A model generated the notes under the pieces. That model made no database searches. It worked only from the letters and a program-made list of their open reading frames with translations, and was not told where the DNA came from. A DNA stretch of 64,000 nt from Polluticaenibacter yanchengensis (GTDB lineage Bacteria; Bacteroidota; Bacteroidia; Chitinophagales; Chitinophagaceae): assembly GCA_027854065.1 (NCBI GenBank), contig JAQGEF010000002.1:186001-250000 (forward strand), written 5' to 3'. The translations under genes and the position numbers were made by a program. This document shows, one piece after another, positions 43,222-52,603 of this stretch (positions are counted from its first letter, which is position 1; the number at the start of each line of letters is the position of its first letter).

Positions 43222-45705
43222 TTAATTGTCTGAAATTTCCCAGTTTATTTTAGTCTCATTATCTATTTCTGTTAGTTTGCCGTGTACGGTTTGTCCCGGT
43301 TTTAATGACTCGCTCACAATGAGTTTACTCAGCGGTTTTCTAATGCCGGTGCGTATAATATTCTTCAAAGGACGCACACCGTATTTGGGTGAATAACCCT
43401 GCATGGCCAGCCATGTTTTGGCATCGCTGTCTATGGCGAAATTGATTTGTTGCTGTGCCAATTGTTTTATCAAAGGCTTTAAATGGATGTCGAAAATCTT
43501 TACCACATTCTCTTCCGGAATTGGAGCGAATGGGACGATCTCTGTAATCCTGGCCAGGAACTCCGGACGGAAATATCCCGTCATTTTTTCCAGTAACTGG
43601 TTTTGCGGCGGCACCTTACCCTCCACAAATGACTGGATGATGTAATCTGCACCAATATTGGAGGTGAAGAGTATAACGGCATTGGTAAAATTGCCGATAT
43701 TGCCAAGCTTATCCGTTAGTTTACCTTCATCTAATATCTGTAAGAAAATATCAAACACTGATGGGTGCGCTTTTTCAATTTCATCGAACAGCACGATAGA
43801 GTAGGGTTGCTTGCGGATTTTATTTACAAGCAAACCTCCTTCTTCATAACCGACATAACCGGGAGGTGCCCCATATAGTAAAGCTGCCGAATGCTCTTCT
43901 TTAAACTCCGACATGTCGAAGCGGATAATGGTGCTTTCGTCCTGGAATAAAAACTGTGCGAGCGCTTTTGCCAGTTCCGTTTTACCGGTACCGGTTGGCC
44001 CCAGGAAGAAGAAAGAGGCGATGGGCTGTCCTTCCTTGTTGAGTCCTGAGCGCGATTCTAAAATAGCATCGTTTACAGCGGATACTGCTACATCCTGACC
44101 GATTACCCGTGAACGTAGTATATCCTGCATCTGCATGAGTTTTTCTTTCTCGTCGGACTGCATTTTGCCTATGGAAATACCGGTTAGATTAATCAATACT
44201 GCTACCACATCGTCCACGCTCATTTTATCGAAACCAGTAACACTTATATCATACAGTTTCTGAAGTGTGCCCCGGATATATTGTTGTTTTTCCTCCACTG
44301 ACTTTAATGTGAAGTAACTGTTTTCATCTGCCAGTCTTGCCAGTAATGTCGGCGTCAGACTGTTCTGAATGGTCTGGTAGAAATAATCCAATGTCTGCTC
44401 AGTGGCATTATTATCCAATGCTTTGAATTTTTCCTGTAATTGTTCTATCCGTTGCCGGGAAGTATTCTTCATGATTCTGAATACAGCCATTGAACGGTCT
44501 AATAAATCGATACCGGAATCGGGTAATCTCCTGGTGTATAAATAGCGATGCGCCAGTTTTACAACATTGTGAATGGTAGCTTCTTCTACCTGTACCTGGT
44601 GATAGCTTTCGTATTTTTCCAGCACATTATTCAGCATTTCTTCTGCTACATTCAGAGCCGGTTCGTTAATGCTTATTTTTTCAAAACTTCTGTATAATCC
44701 GGTGTCGCTTTCTATCAGTTTTCTATAGTTCTCATTAGATGTAGTTGCAATAATGGTGGTGCTGTCTTTTTCCAGGATCACTTTCAACATGCCGGAGAGG
44801 CCGGTATTCTTCTGCTGTGCATCCAGGAACAGATGAATATCGTCAATCAATAAAACTGATTTGGGATAAGCTTCCAATGCCTTAAATACTTTTTGTAACC
44901 TGTCTTCTATTTCACCTTTGTAGGTGGCCCCGGCAATGATGGCATGTGTTTGCAGTTTCAGTACCGGCCACTCTTTAATAAAATCCGGTGTTTCATTCTG
45001 TATGATCGCATAACCAAAACAATCCATTAAAGCGGTTTTACCCACACCGGATTCTCCTACAATTACTACGCTTGATTTCCTTTTACGGGAGATGATTTCA
45101 ATCAGCTTTCGCACTTCTGCTGAACGGCCTATAAAGGGTTTGTTGTTATCGTCCTGCAACTGTGTAACCAGGTCTATGGTAAACTGTCCGAGTACGCCAT
45201 CGCTTTTAGAACCGCTATGAATGGGGCTGCCATTAGTACCTGCTTTTGCAACGCTTCCGGTTTTGTTGCCTTTGGAAGCAAACGATAAAAACTGGCCGGA
45301 ATCTATAGGGAATGTTTTTAACTGGTCATAACTAAACGCCACACCGGGTATACTTAATGCATAGAATATCGCTTCCGGTGAAATGGCTTCCGAATGAAAT
45401 AAATGGGCATTGTTTTCTGCTTCTGTAAATAATGTATGTAACCCCGGTTCCCATTCAGGTTCTTTGTGTGCACTTGCCCCTTTTGGTAATTGCTCCATTC
45501 TTATAGCTGCCCAATCTTCCAGATAATAAACATCTACATCGTTTTGCTGCAATGTATTTCTAAGTCCGAAGTTTTTATTGAGCGCAGCTGTTAGCAGATG
45601 TGCCGGGCTTACCGATGCATGGTTCTGCTCTTTAGCCAGCTTTCCAGCTATATAAATTACTTCTTCTGAAGTTGGTGTAAACGAGTATTTGGTATTGGTT
45701 GCCAT
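43222..45705 (-). CDS. tssH: T6SS sheath-recycling AAA+ ATPase TssH (ClpV)
   Basis: An 827-residue Clp/Hsp100 ATPase with an N-terminal Clp-N-like domain (1-150), a first AAA+ domain with Walker A GESGVGKTALMD (about 219), a coiled M-domain (about 415-500), and a second AAA+ domain with Walker A GPTGTGKTELAKAL (about 572) and SEFKEEHSAALLYGAPPGYVGYE near 630 (central part). ClpV disassembles the contracted TssBC sheath for reuse. It lies between tssB and the unknown 627-residue gene. Confidence 0.93.
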   Translation of the reverse strand: MATNTKYSFTPTSEEVIYIAGKLAKEQNHASVSPAHLLTAALNKNFGLRNTLQQNDVDVYYLEDWAAIRMEQLPKGASAHKEPEWEPGLHTLFTEAENNAHLFHSEAISPEAIFYALSIPGVAFSYDQLKTFPIDSGQFLSFASKGNKTGSVAKAGTNGSPIHSGSKSDGVLGQFTIDLVTQLQDDNNKPFIGRSAEVRKLIEIISRKRKSSVVIVGESGVGKTALMDCFGYAIIQNETPDFIKEWPVLKLQTHAIIAGATYKGEIEDRLQKVFKALEAYPKSVLLIDDIHLFLDAQQKNTGLSGMLKVILEKDSTTIIATTSNENYRKLIESDTGLYRSFEKISINEPALNVAEEMLNNVLEKYESYHQVQVEEATIHNVVKLAHRYLYTRRLPDSGIDLLDRSMAVFRIMKNTSRQRIEQLQEKFKALDNNATEQTLDYFYQTIQNSLTPTLLARLADENSYFTLKSVEEKQQYIRGTLQKLYDISVTGFDKMSVDDVVAVLINLTGISIGKMQSDEKEKLMQMQDILRSRVIGQDVAVSAVNDAILESRSGLNKEGQPIASFFFLGPTGTGKTELAKALAQFLFQDESTIIRFDMSEFKEEHSAALLYGAPPGYVGYEEGGLLVNKIRKQPYSIVLFDEIEKAHPSVFDIFLQILDEGKLTDKLGNIGNFTNAVILFTSNIGADYIIQSFVEGKVPPQNQLLEKMTGYFRPEFLARITEIVPFAPIPEENVVKIFDIHLKPLIKQLAQQQINFAIDSDAKTWLAMQGYSPKYGVRPLKNIIRTGIRKPLSKLIVSESLKPGQTVHGKLTEIDNETKINWEISDN

Positions 45706-45718
45706 AGTTATAGAATAA

Positions 45719-47602
45719 TTATTGTTTTTCCGCTTCTTCTACTACCAGTATATCGCCGGTTTTTGTGCCACCGCTTCCGGGTTTATAATTGCCGTCCAGT
45801 TCGCTGTACTCAAATCCCTTTCCCAATTTATAGGCATAAATATTGGTGGCCTGGTCTAAGGTTTTACGCAGCTCTTTAGGCATTTCCGCAAGCGATATAT
45901 TGTGACTGTTGTAAATGAAGTGTAACGAATTATATTTTTTATCGACCTTGAAGTAATCGGGTGCTAATATTTTCTTTATATCTCCAATGCTTTTATCCAC
46001 TCTGCCCAATGCTTTTTTCAATCCCAGTTCTTTGTCATTACCATTGTCCGTATCATCGAAATCGAAATTGCTTCTCAGTTTTTGCATAAGCGATACCAGT
46101 GGTTTTGTAATGGTATCTGTTTGTATTTTACTCAATGCCGGGTTGTTGCCCAACGATGGTAATTTTTGCAATACTTTGCCCAGTAATTCTGTTTTGCCGG
46201 CTATCATCGGCAACATTAATTTGCGTGATAATGCTATCCCTATTTCCTCCCGTTTACCATTGTCTGCTGTCTGGCTCAATGTTTCTATTTCCTGCCTGGT
46301 GCTTGCTATTAATGAGGTCAGCTGGTCGTATTCTCCTTTTTTAGCCCCTTCTATAATTACTTGCTGATAAGGGTCCTTAGTAGCAATCGGTTTGTCGAAG
46401 GCAGTGATAGGTTTTGCAAATGCACCTTCTGCAGTAAACTCTTTTAAATGGTTGGCAGGCTCTTTATTTTCCAGGTCTACCGTTATTGCATTCAGTGCGT
46501 CATTGACCAATAATACCGGGGGCACTAAAAAATTAAATAGTTTTTCCAGCTTTAAATGTTCTGTGTCCAATCCGATTTTATCTTTCGATTCAAACAGGTC
46601 TTTAAAGCTTTTTACAAACTGTGATAACCTGTCCACAGAATCTGATGCCACACCAGATGGATTACCAAAAACCTTGTCCAGTGTCTGGTCTATTTTCGGC
46701 AGTTTCAGGAACTCTTTAAATGAGGCAATCAGGTGCTTTACAAAACCGAATATATCTTCAATAATAGATTTTATGTCCGATTTTAAACTCTCCACCAAAC
46801 TCTTCAACGGGTCTAATCCGGATGCGGTTCCAATGGTTAATCCGTTCAGCAATTGTGTCAGTATTTTGGTTATTTTCATAACCAGGGTACTGTACATATA
46901 TTTCACCGGTGACTGATTGGCTAAGCGAATCGTATCTATTAATTTGTCTGAATTTTTGGCATATAAAATGGCATTGCTGCTCAGATCAAACGGATTTTTA
47001 TAAACGGCCACATTCGGCAAACTGTTTAAAAAATCCTTTTTATCATCGTCGCCGGATAATGCGGTTCCTACATTCAGTATGCTCTCAATGTTACCGTATT
47101 CTCCAAGACTATTTTTTATTTTCATTGCCGTATCTGCAGCAATGTTTCCTCCTTGTCCCAGGCCTACAAAATGTATCCCGTAAAGATCTTGCCGCCAGCC
47201 GCTGATGGTTGCTTTTATCATCGCTTCCAGTCTGCTTACATGCATATCCAGGTTGTCATTGCTGTCAAATTCAAACAAGAGATACTCATTTTTATCACTT
47301 ATTTCTTTCAGTGTATTCTCCGTTTCTTTCAGCCATTTATCCCAATGTTTCGGGTATGATTCATGATAGTTAAAACCTTCGTCTAAAGGTTCTGTTTTAT
47401 TTGTCTGCTCCTGTAATACACCGGGAATATGTGCGGTTATTTCATCTATTTTATCCGTCACATTTTTTACAGCACCGGCTACGCTATCTACCATAGAACC
47501 GGCTGCTATTCCTTTCGGAGAAGGCTTATACCGCACCACAATTACAAATTGTCGTTTGGTGGTATTTATCAGTTCTAATTTGGTATCTGTGTTGCCGGCC
47601 AT
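45719..47602 (-). CDS. T6SS-locus protein with alpha/beta-hydrolase-like N-terminus lacking the nucleophile
   Basis: A 627-residue protein not matched to a named Tss subunit. Residues about 15-240 read like a lipase-type alpha/beta hydrolase: KRQFVIVVRY, LLFEFDSNDNLDMHVSRLEA, then IHFVGLGQGGNIAAD where lipases have G-x-S-x-G. Here the motif is G147-L-G149-Q-G151, so the nucleophile position is Gly. The remaining 380 residues are largely helical, with two hydrophobic stretches (about 260-285 and 385-400). There is no signal peptide. The gene is 13 bp upstream of clpV and in operon with it. It could be a structural or adaptor protein, or an unusual effector; the sequence does not decide. Confidence 0.6.
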   Translation of the reverse strand: MAGNTDTKLELINTTKRQFVIVVRYKPSPKGIAAGSMVDSVAGAVKNVTDKIDEITAHIPGVLQEQTNKTEPLDEGFNYHESYPKHWDKWLKETENTLKEISDKNEYLLFEFDSNDNLDMHVSRLEAMIKATISGWRQDLYGIHFVGLGQGGNIAADTAMKIKNSLGEYGNIESILNVGTALSGDDDKKDFLNSLPNVAVYKNPFDLSSNAILYAKNSDKLIDTIRLANQSPVKYMYSTLVMKITKILTQLLNGLTIGTASGLDPLKSLVESLKSDIKSIIEDIFGFVKHLIASFKEFLKLPKIDQTLDKVFGNPSGVASDSVDRLSQFVKSFKDLFESKDKIGLDTEHLKLEKLFNFLVPPVLLVNDALNAITVDLENKEPANHLKEFTAEGAFAKPITAFDKPIATKDPYQQVIIEGAKKGEYDQLTSLIASTRQEIETLSQTADNGKREEIGIALSRKLMLPMIAGKTELLGKVLQKLPSLGNNPALSKIQTDTITKPLVSLMQKLRSNFDFDDTDNGNDKELGLKKALGRVDKSIGDIKKILAPDYFKVDKKYNSLHFIYNSHNISLAEMPKELRKTLDQATNIYAYKLGKGFEYSELDGNYKPGSGGTKTGDILVVEEAEKQ

Positions 47603-47663
47603 AAACTTGCAGCGGTTTATTTTAATTTTTTATTATTGAGCCACCGGTTGTACTACAATTGAG

Positions 47664-47682
47664 CATCGTTGTGTCACTCCCT
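47664..47682 (+). repeat. R3 19-nt repeat, copy 2
   Basis: CATCGTTGTGTCACTCCCT, identical to 12907-12925, here in the 175-bp gap between the 627-residue gene and the amidohydrolase. It is followed by TGTAC as in copy 1. Confidence 0.8.
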
Positions 47683-47777
47683 TGTACGGTATTTAATTCT
47701 ATTCATCATCACTGCAGATGATTGTGATTGATCAGTTACGGTCAGTAGTAATGATATCATGAAATACATTCTTATAT

Positions 47778-48791
47778 TTAAAAAGACTGATCATTCTGCT
47801 TTTTAATTTCTTCGTTAGATAATCTTAAAAATCTTGCAGCGTTATTGTAAAGAATATCTCTTTTTTGTTCTTGCGTTAGAAAAGTGGCATTGTTGATGGT
47901 CTGGATACCGGCAGCAATAGTCTGAGGCCATATCATCTGGTCGGAGCCGAAACATATTCTTTTCTGGAACCCGGCATCTATCATTCGTTGCAGGTAATTG
48001 TAGAATTCTTTTTTAGGAAACCCATAGCATATGATGCCTAAGTCAACATATACCTGTGGGTGTGCATACATTACAGCGATCATATCATCTATCATAGGCC
48101 AGCCGGCATGAGCTACAATCACTCTTAATTTCGGATGCTTTATGAGTGCTTCTTCAATTACTAAAGCGCTGTGAAACCTGGCCCTGTAATTTTTTGCGCC
48201 GGTATATGCAATGCCGGGTGGGCCTGGACCTACATGTACGCTGATTGGTATATCCAGTTCTTCTGCCAGATCCAGATAGGGTTCCATAATACTGTCAGAT
48301 AATGTAATGCCACTGTATTGGGCAACTATTTCTCCTAATACTTTTATGCTGTCAGTGGTAACCCATTTCCTGATTTGTTCAATCGGTATATTCATGTCCG
48401 GGGAAAAAATCAGGCCGGTAATGATTCTGCCGGGTGATTTTTGTTTCCATTTTTGAACAAGCGGGCCACTGGTAACTCCATAAATATTGTATTTGTCCAT
48501 TATCTTTAAAGTCTCGTTCATGATGGAATCATCAGTCATTGGCGACCTGAATGAAACACCATTGCAGTAAAGACCTTTAGAAACGGAATTAATATAATAT
48601 TGCATGGCGTCTTCTTTAGGATCATGTACATTCCAGTGTTCAAATGGCGAACACATGCTTACAGGCGGAGGCCCGTCCCAGTTGGCCGGCAGTGCATGCA
48701 AATGCATATCAATAATGGGTAATACCTTTTTGGTCTGTGCACCGGCACAGAATGAAAAAGCGATGGTTAATATCAGTATGATCTGTTTCAT
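47778..48791 (-). CDS. Exported amidohydrolase (Amidohydrolase_2 type) inside the T6SS locus
   Basis: A 337-residue TIM-barrel metallohydrolase with an N-terminal signal peptide (about 1-19, FSFCAGAQ). The metal ligands DMHLH (about residue 30), ISVHVGPGPP (His near 184), VIVAHAGWP (His) and FGSDQMIWP (Asp) follow the Amidohydrolase_2 pattern of decarboxylases and hydrolases. It sits between PAAR and the 627-residue gene, the place where effectors are often found, but the signal peptide argues for a periplasmic enzyme instead. Its substrate cannot be inferred. Confidence 0.82.
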   Translation of the reverse strand: MKQIILILTIAFSFCAGAQTKKVLPIIDMHLHALPANWDGPPPVSMCSPFEHWNVHDPKEDAMQYYINSVSKGLYCNGVSFRSPMTDDSIMNETLKIMDKYNIYGVTSGPLVQKWKQKSPGRIITGLIFSPDMNIPIEQIRKWVTTDSIKVLGEIVAQYSGITLSDSIMEPYLDLAEELDIPISVHVGPGPPGIAYTGAKNYRARFHSALVIEEALIKHPKLRVIVAHAGWPMIDDMIAVMYAHPQVYVDLGIICYGFPKKEFYNYLQRMIDAGFQKRICFGSDQMIWPQTIAAGIQTINNATFLTQEQKRDILYNNAARFLRLSNEEIKKQNDQSF

Positions 48792-48810
48792 TTAATTATG
48801 GTTTTAAGAT

Positions 48811-49434
48811 TCAGGTTTTGTCTTGAAAGCTGATGACGCCATCACCAACTGCATAGCCCTGTACCGGTATGGTTTGTCCCTGCGCATTGGTATTACCCTT
48901 GTGTATGGTACCATCATTCATTTTTATCTCATATGGTACATTGGCCATTGGCTTATCTGCATGGTCCTTTAGTGTGTATTGCGCTGTATAATCTTTTTTA
49001 GTTTGTCTGTCTGCATAGGTGCTGTCATTTTTAGCGCTATTTTTTAAACTATCCGAGTTGTTTTGCGCTTTCAGCTGATTGGCTCCGGCTTTGTTAAACT
49101 GTCCGTTTCCACCACTACCACCGCCACTGCCACTACCTGCACCAGTACCTATAAAAACCGTAAAACATCCTAAAACAATTGAACCGCCATGCGCTGTCAT
49201 ATCACCCATGCGGGCTGCAGGTTTGCCGCCAATTAATACTGTACTGCTACCCATTGCAATACTATCCGGCGGGCCAACACAAACACACATGTCACCAACC
49301 GTTGCCGCAGGTAAACCTCCTATAAACACAGTTGCTGTGCAGGGCCCCGATACTGGTCCACCCACATGTGGTTTAGGCCCGTCAAACATGGGGCACACAT
49401 GCATATCTCCTAATCTGGCTGCTGGTTGTGACAT
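48811..49434 (-). CDS. T6SS PAAR spike protein with C-terminal transthyretin-like extension
   Basis: A 207-residue PAAR protein; residues about 1-98 hold the three PAAR repeats with ARLGDMHVCP, TVFIGGLPAATVGD and KPAARMGDMTAHGG, which form the pointed, metal-binding tip capping VgrG. A Gly/Ser linker (about 98-112) and a charged region lead to a C-terminal transthyretin-like beta domain (about 150-205: YTLKDHADKPMANVPYEI, GNTNAQGQT). Such domains often attach effectors to the spike. It lies downstream of vgrG and the DUF4123-like gene. Confidence 0.88.
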   Translation of the reverse strand: MSQPAARLGDMHVCPMFDGPKPHVGGPVSGPCTATVFIGGLPAATVGDMCVCVGPPDSIAMGSSTVLIGGKPAARMGDMTAHGGSIVLGCFTVFIGTGAGSGSGGGSGGNGQFNKAGANQLKAQNNSDSLKNSAKNDSTYADRQTKKDYTAQYTLKDHADKPMANVPYEIKMNDGTIHKGNTNAQGQTIPVQGYAVGDGVISFQDKT

Positions 49435-49462
49435 GTTCCTGTTTTGTTTTATCCGTTATACT

Positions 49463-49954
49463 TTAGCTTTGTTGTACAGCGGGATTTAAAATATTTTGTA
49501 TCGTTTTATTATTCAGTACGCCCCAGAAATCCAGGTAATACATTTTCATCATTTCATCTTTCAACAGGTAGATATTGTCTATTACTTTAAATAAATCGAA
49601 TACCGGGTTGCCTTTTGGTTTACTCAATTCCTGCATCAGCACCTGGATATCCCAAACTCTGAAAAACTGTTTTGCATTTTCAGGGTCATTATTGTAAATA
49701 AGTTTCTGGAATGCTGTTATAATATCAGCTACTTCTACTTTGCTTTCAAACCATAATAAATCCTGCAATTGGATGTCTGTTGATTTTAATATCTGCATGC
49801 TGTTCTCATCTACACTAAATAACCATGGTGCTACAAATTCCAGATCAGCATCATATTGCTTATCCAGAAGCATGCTTCCTTCTGTAAACAGTTGTCTTAA
49901 ATTTACCAAACCGGGAATACCATGCTTTGCCGCGTCATAAATTACATACAGCAT
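49463..49954 (-). CDS. DUF4123-like T6SS effector chaperone
   Basis: A 163-residue cytoplasmic protein. The N-terminus LYVIYDAAKHG, the central FVAPWLFSV and the C-terminal FFRVWDIQVLMQEL match the DUF4123 pattern ('LYALLDGA', 'AP.L', 'RFYDPRVL'). DUF4123 proteins load effectors onto VgrG or PAAR. It lies 11 bp after vgrG and 28 bp before the PAAR gene, the usual chaperone position. Shorter than the typical 250-280 residues, so the assignment is tentative. Confidence 0.6.
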   Translation of the reverse strand: MLYVIYDAAKHGIPGLVNLRQLFTEGSMLLDKQYDADLEFVAPWLFSVDENSMQILKSTDIQLQDLLWFESKVEVADIITAFQKLIYNNDPENAKQFFRVWDIQVLMQELSKPKGNPVFDLFKVIDNIYLLKDEMMKMYYLDFWGVLNNKTIQNILNPAVQQS

Positions 49955-49965
49955 CGTTAATTATT

Positions 49966-51822
49966 TTAGTTGATCATTACCATAGCGCCTTTTACTATTG
50001 TTTGGCCCGTTGCCTGTAAGTTCAACATGGCATCGCCTTTTATCTCTGTATTCATCGATTGCATTTTTACAGATTGCATTGCTTTTATTTCTGTCGTCAT
50101 CTGCGCATCAATTTTTACCTCATCGCTTTCCAGTTCAATTTTTTTTGCTTTTATTTTAAATGAATTAGCTGCTCCAATGTTTATATCATTAGCTTTTACA
50201 TCTATTGTACCGTTCGTATTAATGCTTATTCCTTGATTGGCAGTAATTTCTAATTTATCCCCACTTTTATCGAGTTTAATTTTTACGGTGGCTTTAGAAC
50301 CTTTGACAATAGCAATCTCTATCCCTTCACTTTTATCAATTCCAATAGAGTTTACATCGTCCTGACTTGTTTCGGATCCGATATATATAATTTGCTTATC
50401 ATTATTCTTCGTCAGATGAATAATATTTCCTTTGAACTTTTCGTTATGACTACTGTCACCCATATACATAACACCGTCGTTATCATTTATCTGGATGCGC
50501 CGGTTTGTTTTAGTACTTATTTTTTTTATGTGGTTGCCTGTTTCATTAATCCCATCTTTCCTGTCTTTACTATAAACAGCACCAATAGCATATGGCGCTT
50601 CCACATTATTATCGTAGAAGTCAACCATTACTTCATCATCTATTTCAGGTAAGAAACGGAATCCTTTTCCGGCACCGGCATGTGGTGTTACCAGGTCCAT
50701 CCAGCAACTTTCTTCGTTGTTGGTGGCCCAGTAGAATTTTACTTTGATGCGTGATAATCCGTCTTTATCTTCGTTCTGCGTAACTAAGGCATATGTTGGC
50801 AATGCTTCTATTTTCGCTTCCGGGTTTACATATGGAGCAAAATGATCTATATTGGGGATGGCTTCAAAATCGTTGTAGTATTCTGATGCTTCTAATGCAT
50901 AATGACTAACTGTGGTAACGACGTAAGTGCCTTCCGATTTATCGCCGTTCATTATTTCCACAATACTACCTAACAACACATTCTGATTGTTGGTTGTGCC
51001 TTTTAAAATGACGGTTCCGGCTACCCGCTGTGTTTCATATTTTTCTTTGCTGCGTTTCAGATAATCTTCAAACGGTACCGTTTCTGCCTGGTAAATACTT
51101 TCCTTACCGGCTATAAATTGTTTGCCTTTCGGCACTTTGTCTAAAGCGTTGCTTTGTTTAGGTTTCTTAGCATCTTCTTTTATTATGTTGCCTTTAATGG
51201 TGTCGTAACCCATAATGGTATTGGCACCTTTGGGCATTTTTACATCCAGTTTAATATTAAATATTTCATTTTTTTTCTGGTTCAGTTGAATAGGATTGCC
51301 GCTTGGCTTTTTTATGACAATCTGCCTGCCGTTATAGTACATCCATTCGCCTTCACGTTTGCAAAGCATTTGCAGCATTTCAAAATTGCTCACATTGAAT
51401 TGAACGGTATAATGAAGGGGTTCTGTATAAGCTGGTTGAATGTTGGATGGCAGGTCTTTTACCAGGGCTTTGAAAATGTCGGATAACTTTTTTTTGTAAA
51501 AGCTCCTGCATTCTTTTACAGTGTCCAGCGCAGCCAGTTTACATTTGCCTTTAATTTCGAAATCTATATAAAAATCAAACTGGTTGATGCATTCTATTGA
51601 AGTAACGATGCCTTCGAAAATGCTTTTCTGGTTGACTTCTATTTCAATGCTTTTATCGAGGCTATCATCATAAAATTTTATGTAGGTGTCTAAAGTGACA
51701 CCGTTTGGAGATTCTATCTGGTAATTGAAACTGAATGAATGTAGCTCACACAAAGATTGATTGAGCTTAAGATTAGAAAATAGAATCTCTTTACCATCAA
51801 GTTTTACTAATACCTTATTCAT
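49966..51822 (-). CDS. tssI: T6SS spike protein VgrG (TssI)
   Basis: A 618-residue VgrG. The gp27-like part (about 1-330) carries LDGKEILFSNLKL and FEGIVTSIECIN; the gp5-like OB domain (about 345-430) has IKVKFYWATNNEESCWMDLV and GFRFLPEIDDEVMVDFYDNN; the C-terminal beta-helix (about 500-618) is made of repeated ISINTNGTIDVKAND-type strands. It forms the trimeric spike capped by PAAR. I chose ATG at 51822; an in-frame extension to 51927 lacks conservation. No extra effector domain is seen at the C-terminus. Confidence 0.93.
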   Translation of the reverse strand: MNKVLVKLDGKEILFSNLKLNQSLCELHSFSFNYQIESPNGVTLDTYIKFYDDSLDKSIEIEVNQKSIFEGIVTSIECINQFDFYIDFEIKGKCKLAALDTVKECRSFYKKKLSDIFKALVKDLPSNIQPAYTEPLHYTVQFNVSNFEMLQMLCKREGEWMYYNGRQIVIKKPSGNPIQLNQKKNEIFNIKLDVKMPKGANTIMGYDTIKGNIIKEDAKKPKQSNALDKVPKGKQFIAGKESIYQAETVPFEDYLKRSKEKYETQRVAGTVILKGTTNNQNVLLGSIVEIMNGDKSEGTYVVTTVSHYALEASEYYNDFEAIPNIDHFAPYVNPEAKIEALPTYALVTQNEDKDGLSRIKVKFYWATNNEESCWMDLVTPHAGAGKGFRFLPEIDDEVMVDFYDNNVEAPYAIGAVYSKDRKDGINETGNHIKKISTKTNRRIQINDNDGVMYMGDSSHNEKFKGNIIHLTKNNDKQIIYIGSETSQDDVNSIGIDKSEGIEIAIVKGSKATVKIKLDKSGDKLEITANQGISINTNGTIDVKANDINIGAANSFKIKAKKIELESDEVKIDAQMTTEIKAMQSVKMQSMNTEIKGDAMLNLQATGQTIVKGAMVMIN

Positions 51823-51877
51823 AAGTTTTAATTTCTGTATTACCAGATTGACTACTGTAGATGATTGATGATTATTT

Positions 51878-51907
51878 AAAATGTACCGATTGGTATATTT
51901 TAAACAA
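51878..51907 (-). promoter_or_regulatory. Candidate promoter for vgrG
   Basis: Minus strand: TTG (51905-51907), a 19-nt spacer, and TACATTTT (51878-51885), which matches TAnnTTTG except for the last base. It lies 56 nt before the vgrG start, so the spike genes may be transcribed apart from the second tssD. Confidence 0.45.
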
Positions 51908-51953
51908 TGTTCGATGTTCGTCTTCAATCATCTGTAATTCGTTTTTTGGGGTC

Positions 51954-52020
51954 GCACCTACGGTGCTTTTAATACATGGTGATGCATTAATTTTCTATTA
52001 TCAGGTCGTCCCTACGGGAC
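51954..52020. repeat. R5 mini-hairpins with TAC loop, two copies
   Basis: GCACC-TAC-GGTGC at 51954-51966 and GTCCC-TAC-GGGAC at 52008-52020. Stems differ in sequence but keep the loop TAC. A longer relative with loop GAC is at 40504-40530. Confidence 0.6.
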
Positions 52021-52151
52021 TTAATGGATCACAATTTTTTCGTGTTGTACTGCTATTGTATAACCTAACAGGCTTACATGGTTATAGAATATAGAACGGG
52101 AATGCGATGATTGTTTAACTAACAACTGCGAACCGTCAACTATTAACTCTT

Positions 52152-52190
52152 ACTAAACCCACCCCAACCCCTCCCAGGAGGGCACAGGCG
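52152..52190 (+). repeat. R4 C-rich palindromic repeat, copy b
   Basis: ACTAAACCCACCCCAACCCC then TCCCAGGAGGGCACAGGCG, followed by GTAATAGCAAGAAGATTTCT, CCTCGTCGAAATGACT as after copy a. It is preceded by TTAACTAACAACT simple sequence. Confidence 0.8.
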
Positions 52191-52296
52191 CTTGCGGGTT
52201 TAGCATTTTTTGTAATAGCAAGAAGATTTCTCCTCGTCGAAATGACTACGGTATTTGCTCTTGCTAATAACTATGAAATACTAACTATCAACTTCT

Positions 52297-52333
52297 ACTA
52301 AACTCAGCCCACCCCTCCGGAGAGGGGACAGGC
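52297..52333 (+). repeat. R4 C-rich palindromic repeat, copy c
   Basis: ACTAAACTCAGCCCACCCC, then TCCGGAGAGGGGACAGGCA, with TAATAGCCAGGAGATTGCTCC downstream. Copies b and c are 145 bp apart in the same orientation, a partial tandem arrangement in the vgrG-tssD gap. Confidence 0.75.
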
Positions 52334-52467
52334 ATTCTAGAGTGAAGGTTGTATATTTTAATAGCCAGGAGATTGCTCCATTTATATGATTGTGATTTGT
52401 TCTTTTTAATAACTATTAACTGTCAACTAACTACTTTCAACTGATCATTTAACATTTATCTGTTGAT

Positions 52468-52582
52468 GGGCTGCAGGATACGCCGGGCAGCCGCCTAAGC
52501 GGCTGGTGCTTTGCACCGAGCAATAGCGAGCCCAGAGTAGCCTGAACAAATGTTCAGCAGTGAATCTTCTGCTGACAGCCCC
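52468..52582 (-). repeat. R1 dispersed palindromic element, copy 4
   Basis: Minus strand: GGGGCTGTCAGCAG, GAACATTTGTTCAGGCTACT, GGGCTCGCTATTGCTCGGTG, an inner hairpin (CAGCCGCTTAGGCGGCTG), closing GCAGCCC. It begins 21 nt after the second tssD stop in sense orientation. The outer GGGGCT and AGCCC pair. Confidence 0.85.
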
Positions 52583-52603
52583 AAAAGGAAAAACGACATA
52601 GTA

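Noticed and set aside
47778..48791. Amidohydrolase as a T6SS effector
   Set aside because: It has a clear signal peptide and a standard metallohydrolase core and no adaptor domain, so I do not call it an effector despite its position.
49079..49489. A Pro-rich 136-codon plus-strand frame over PAAR
   Set aside because: The Pro/Pro and Pro/Leu runs are the antisense of the Gly-rich linker of the PAAR protein.
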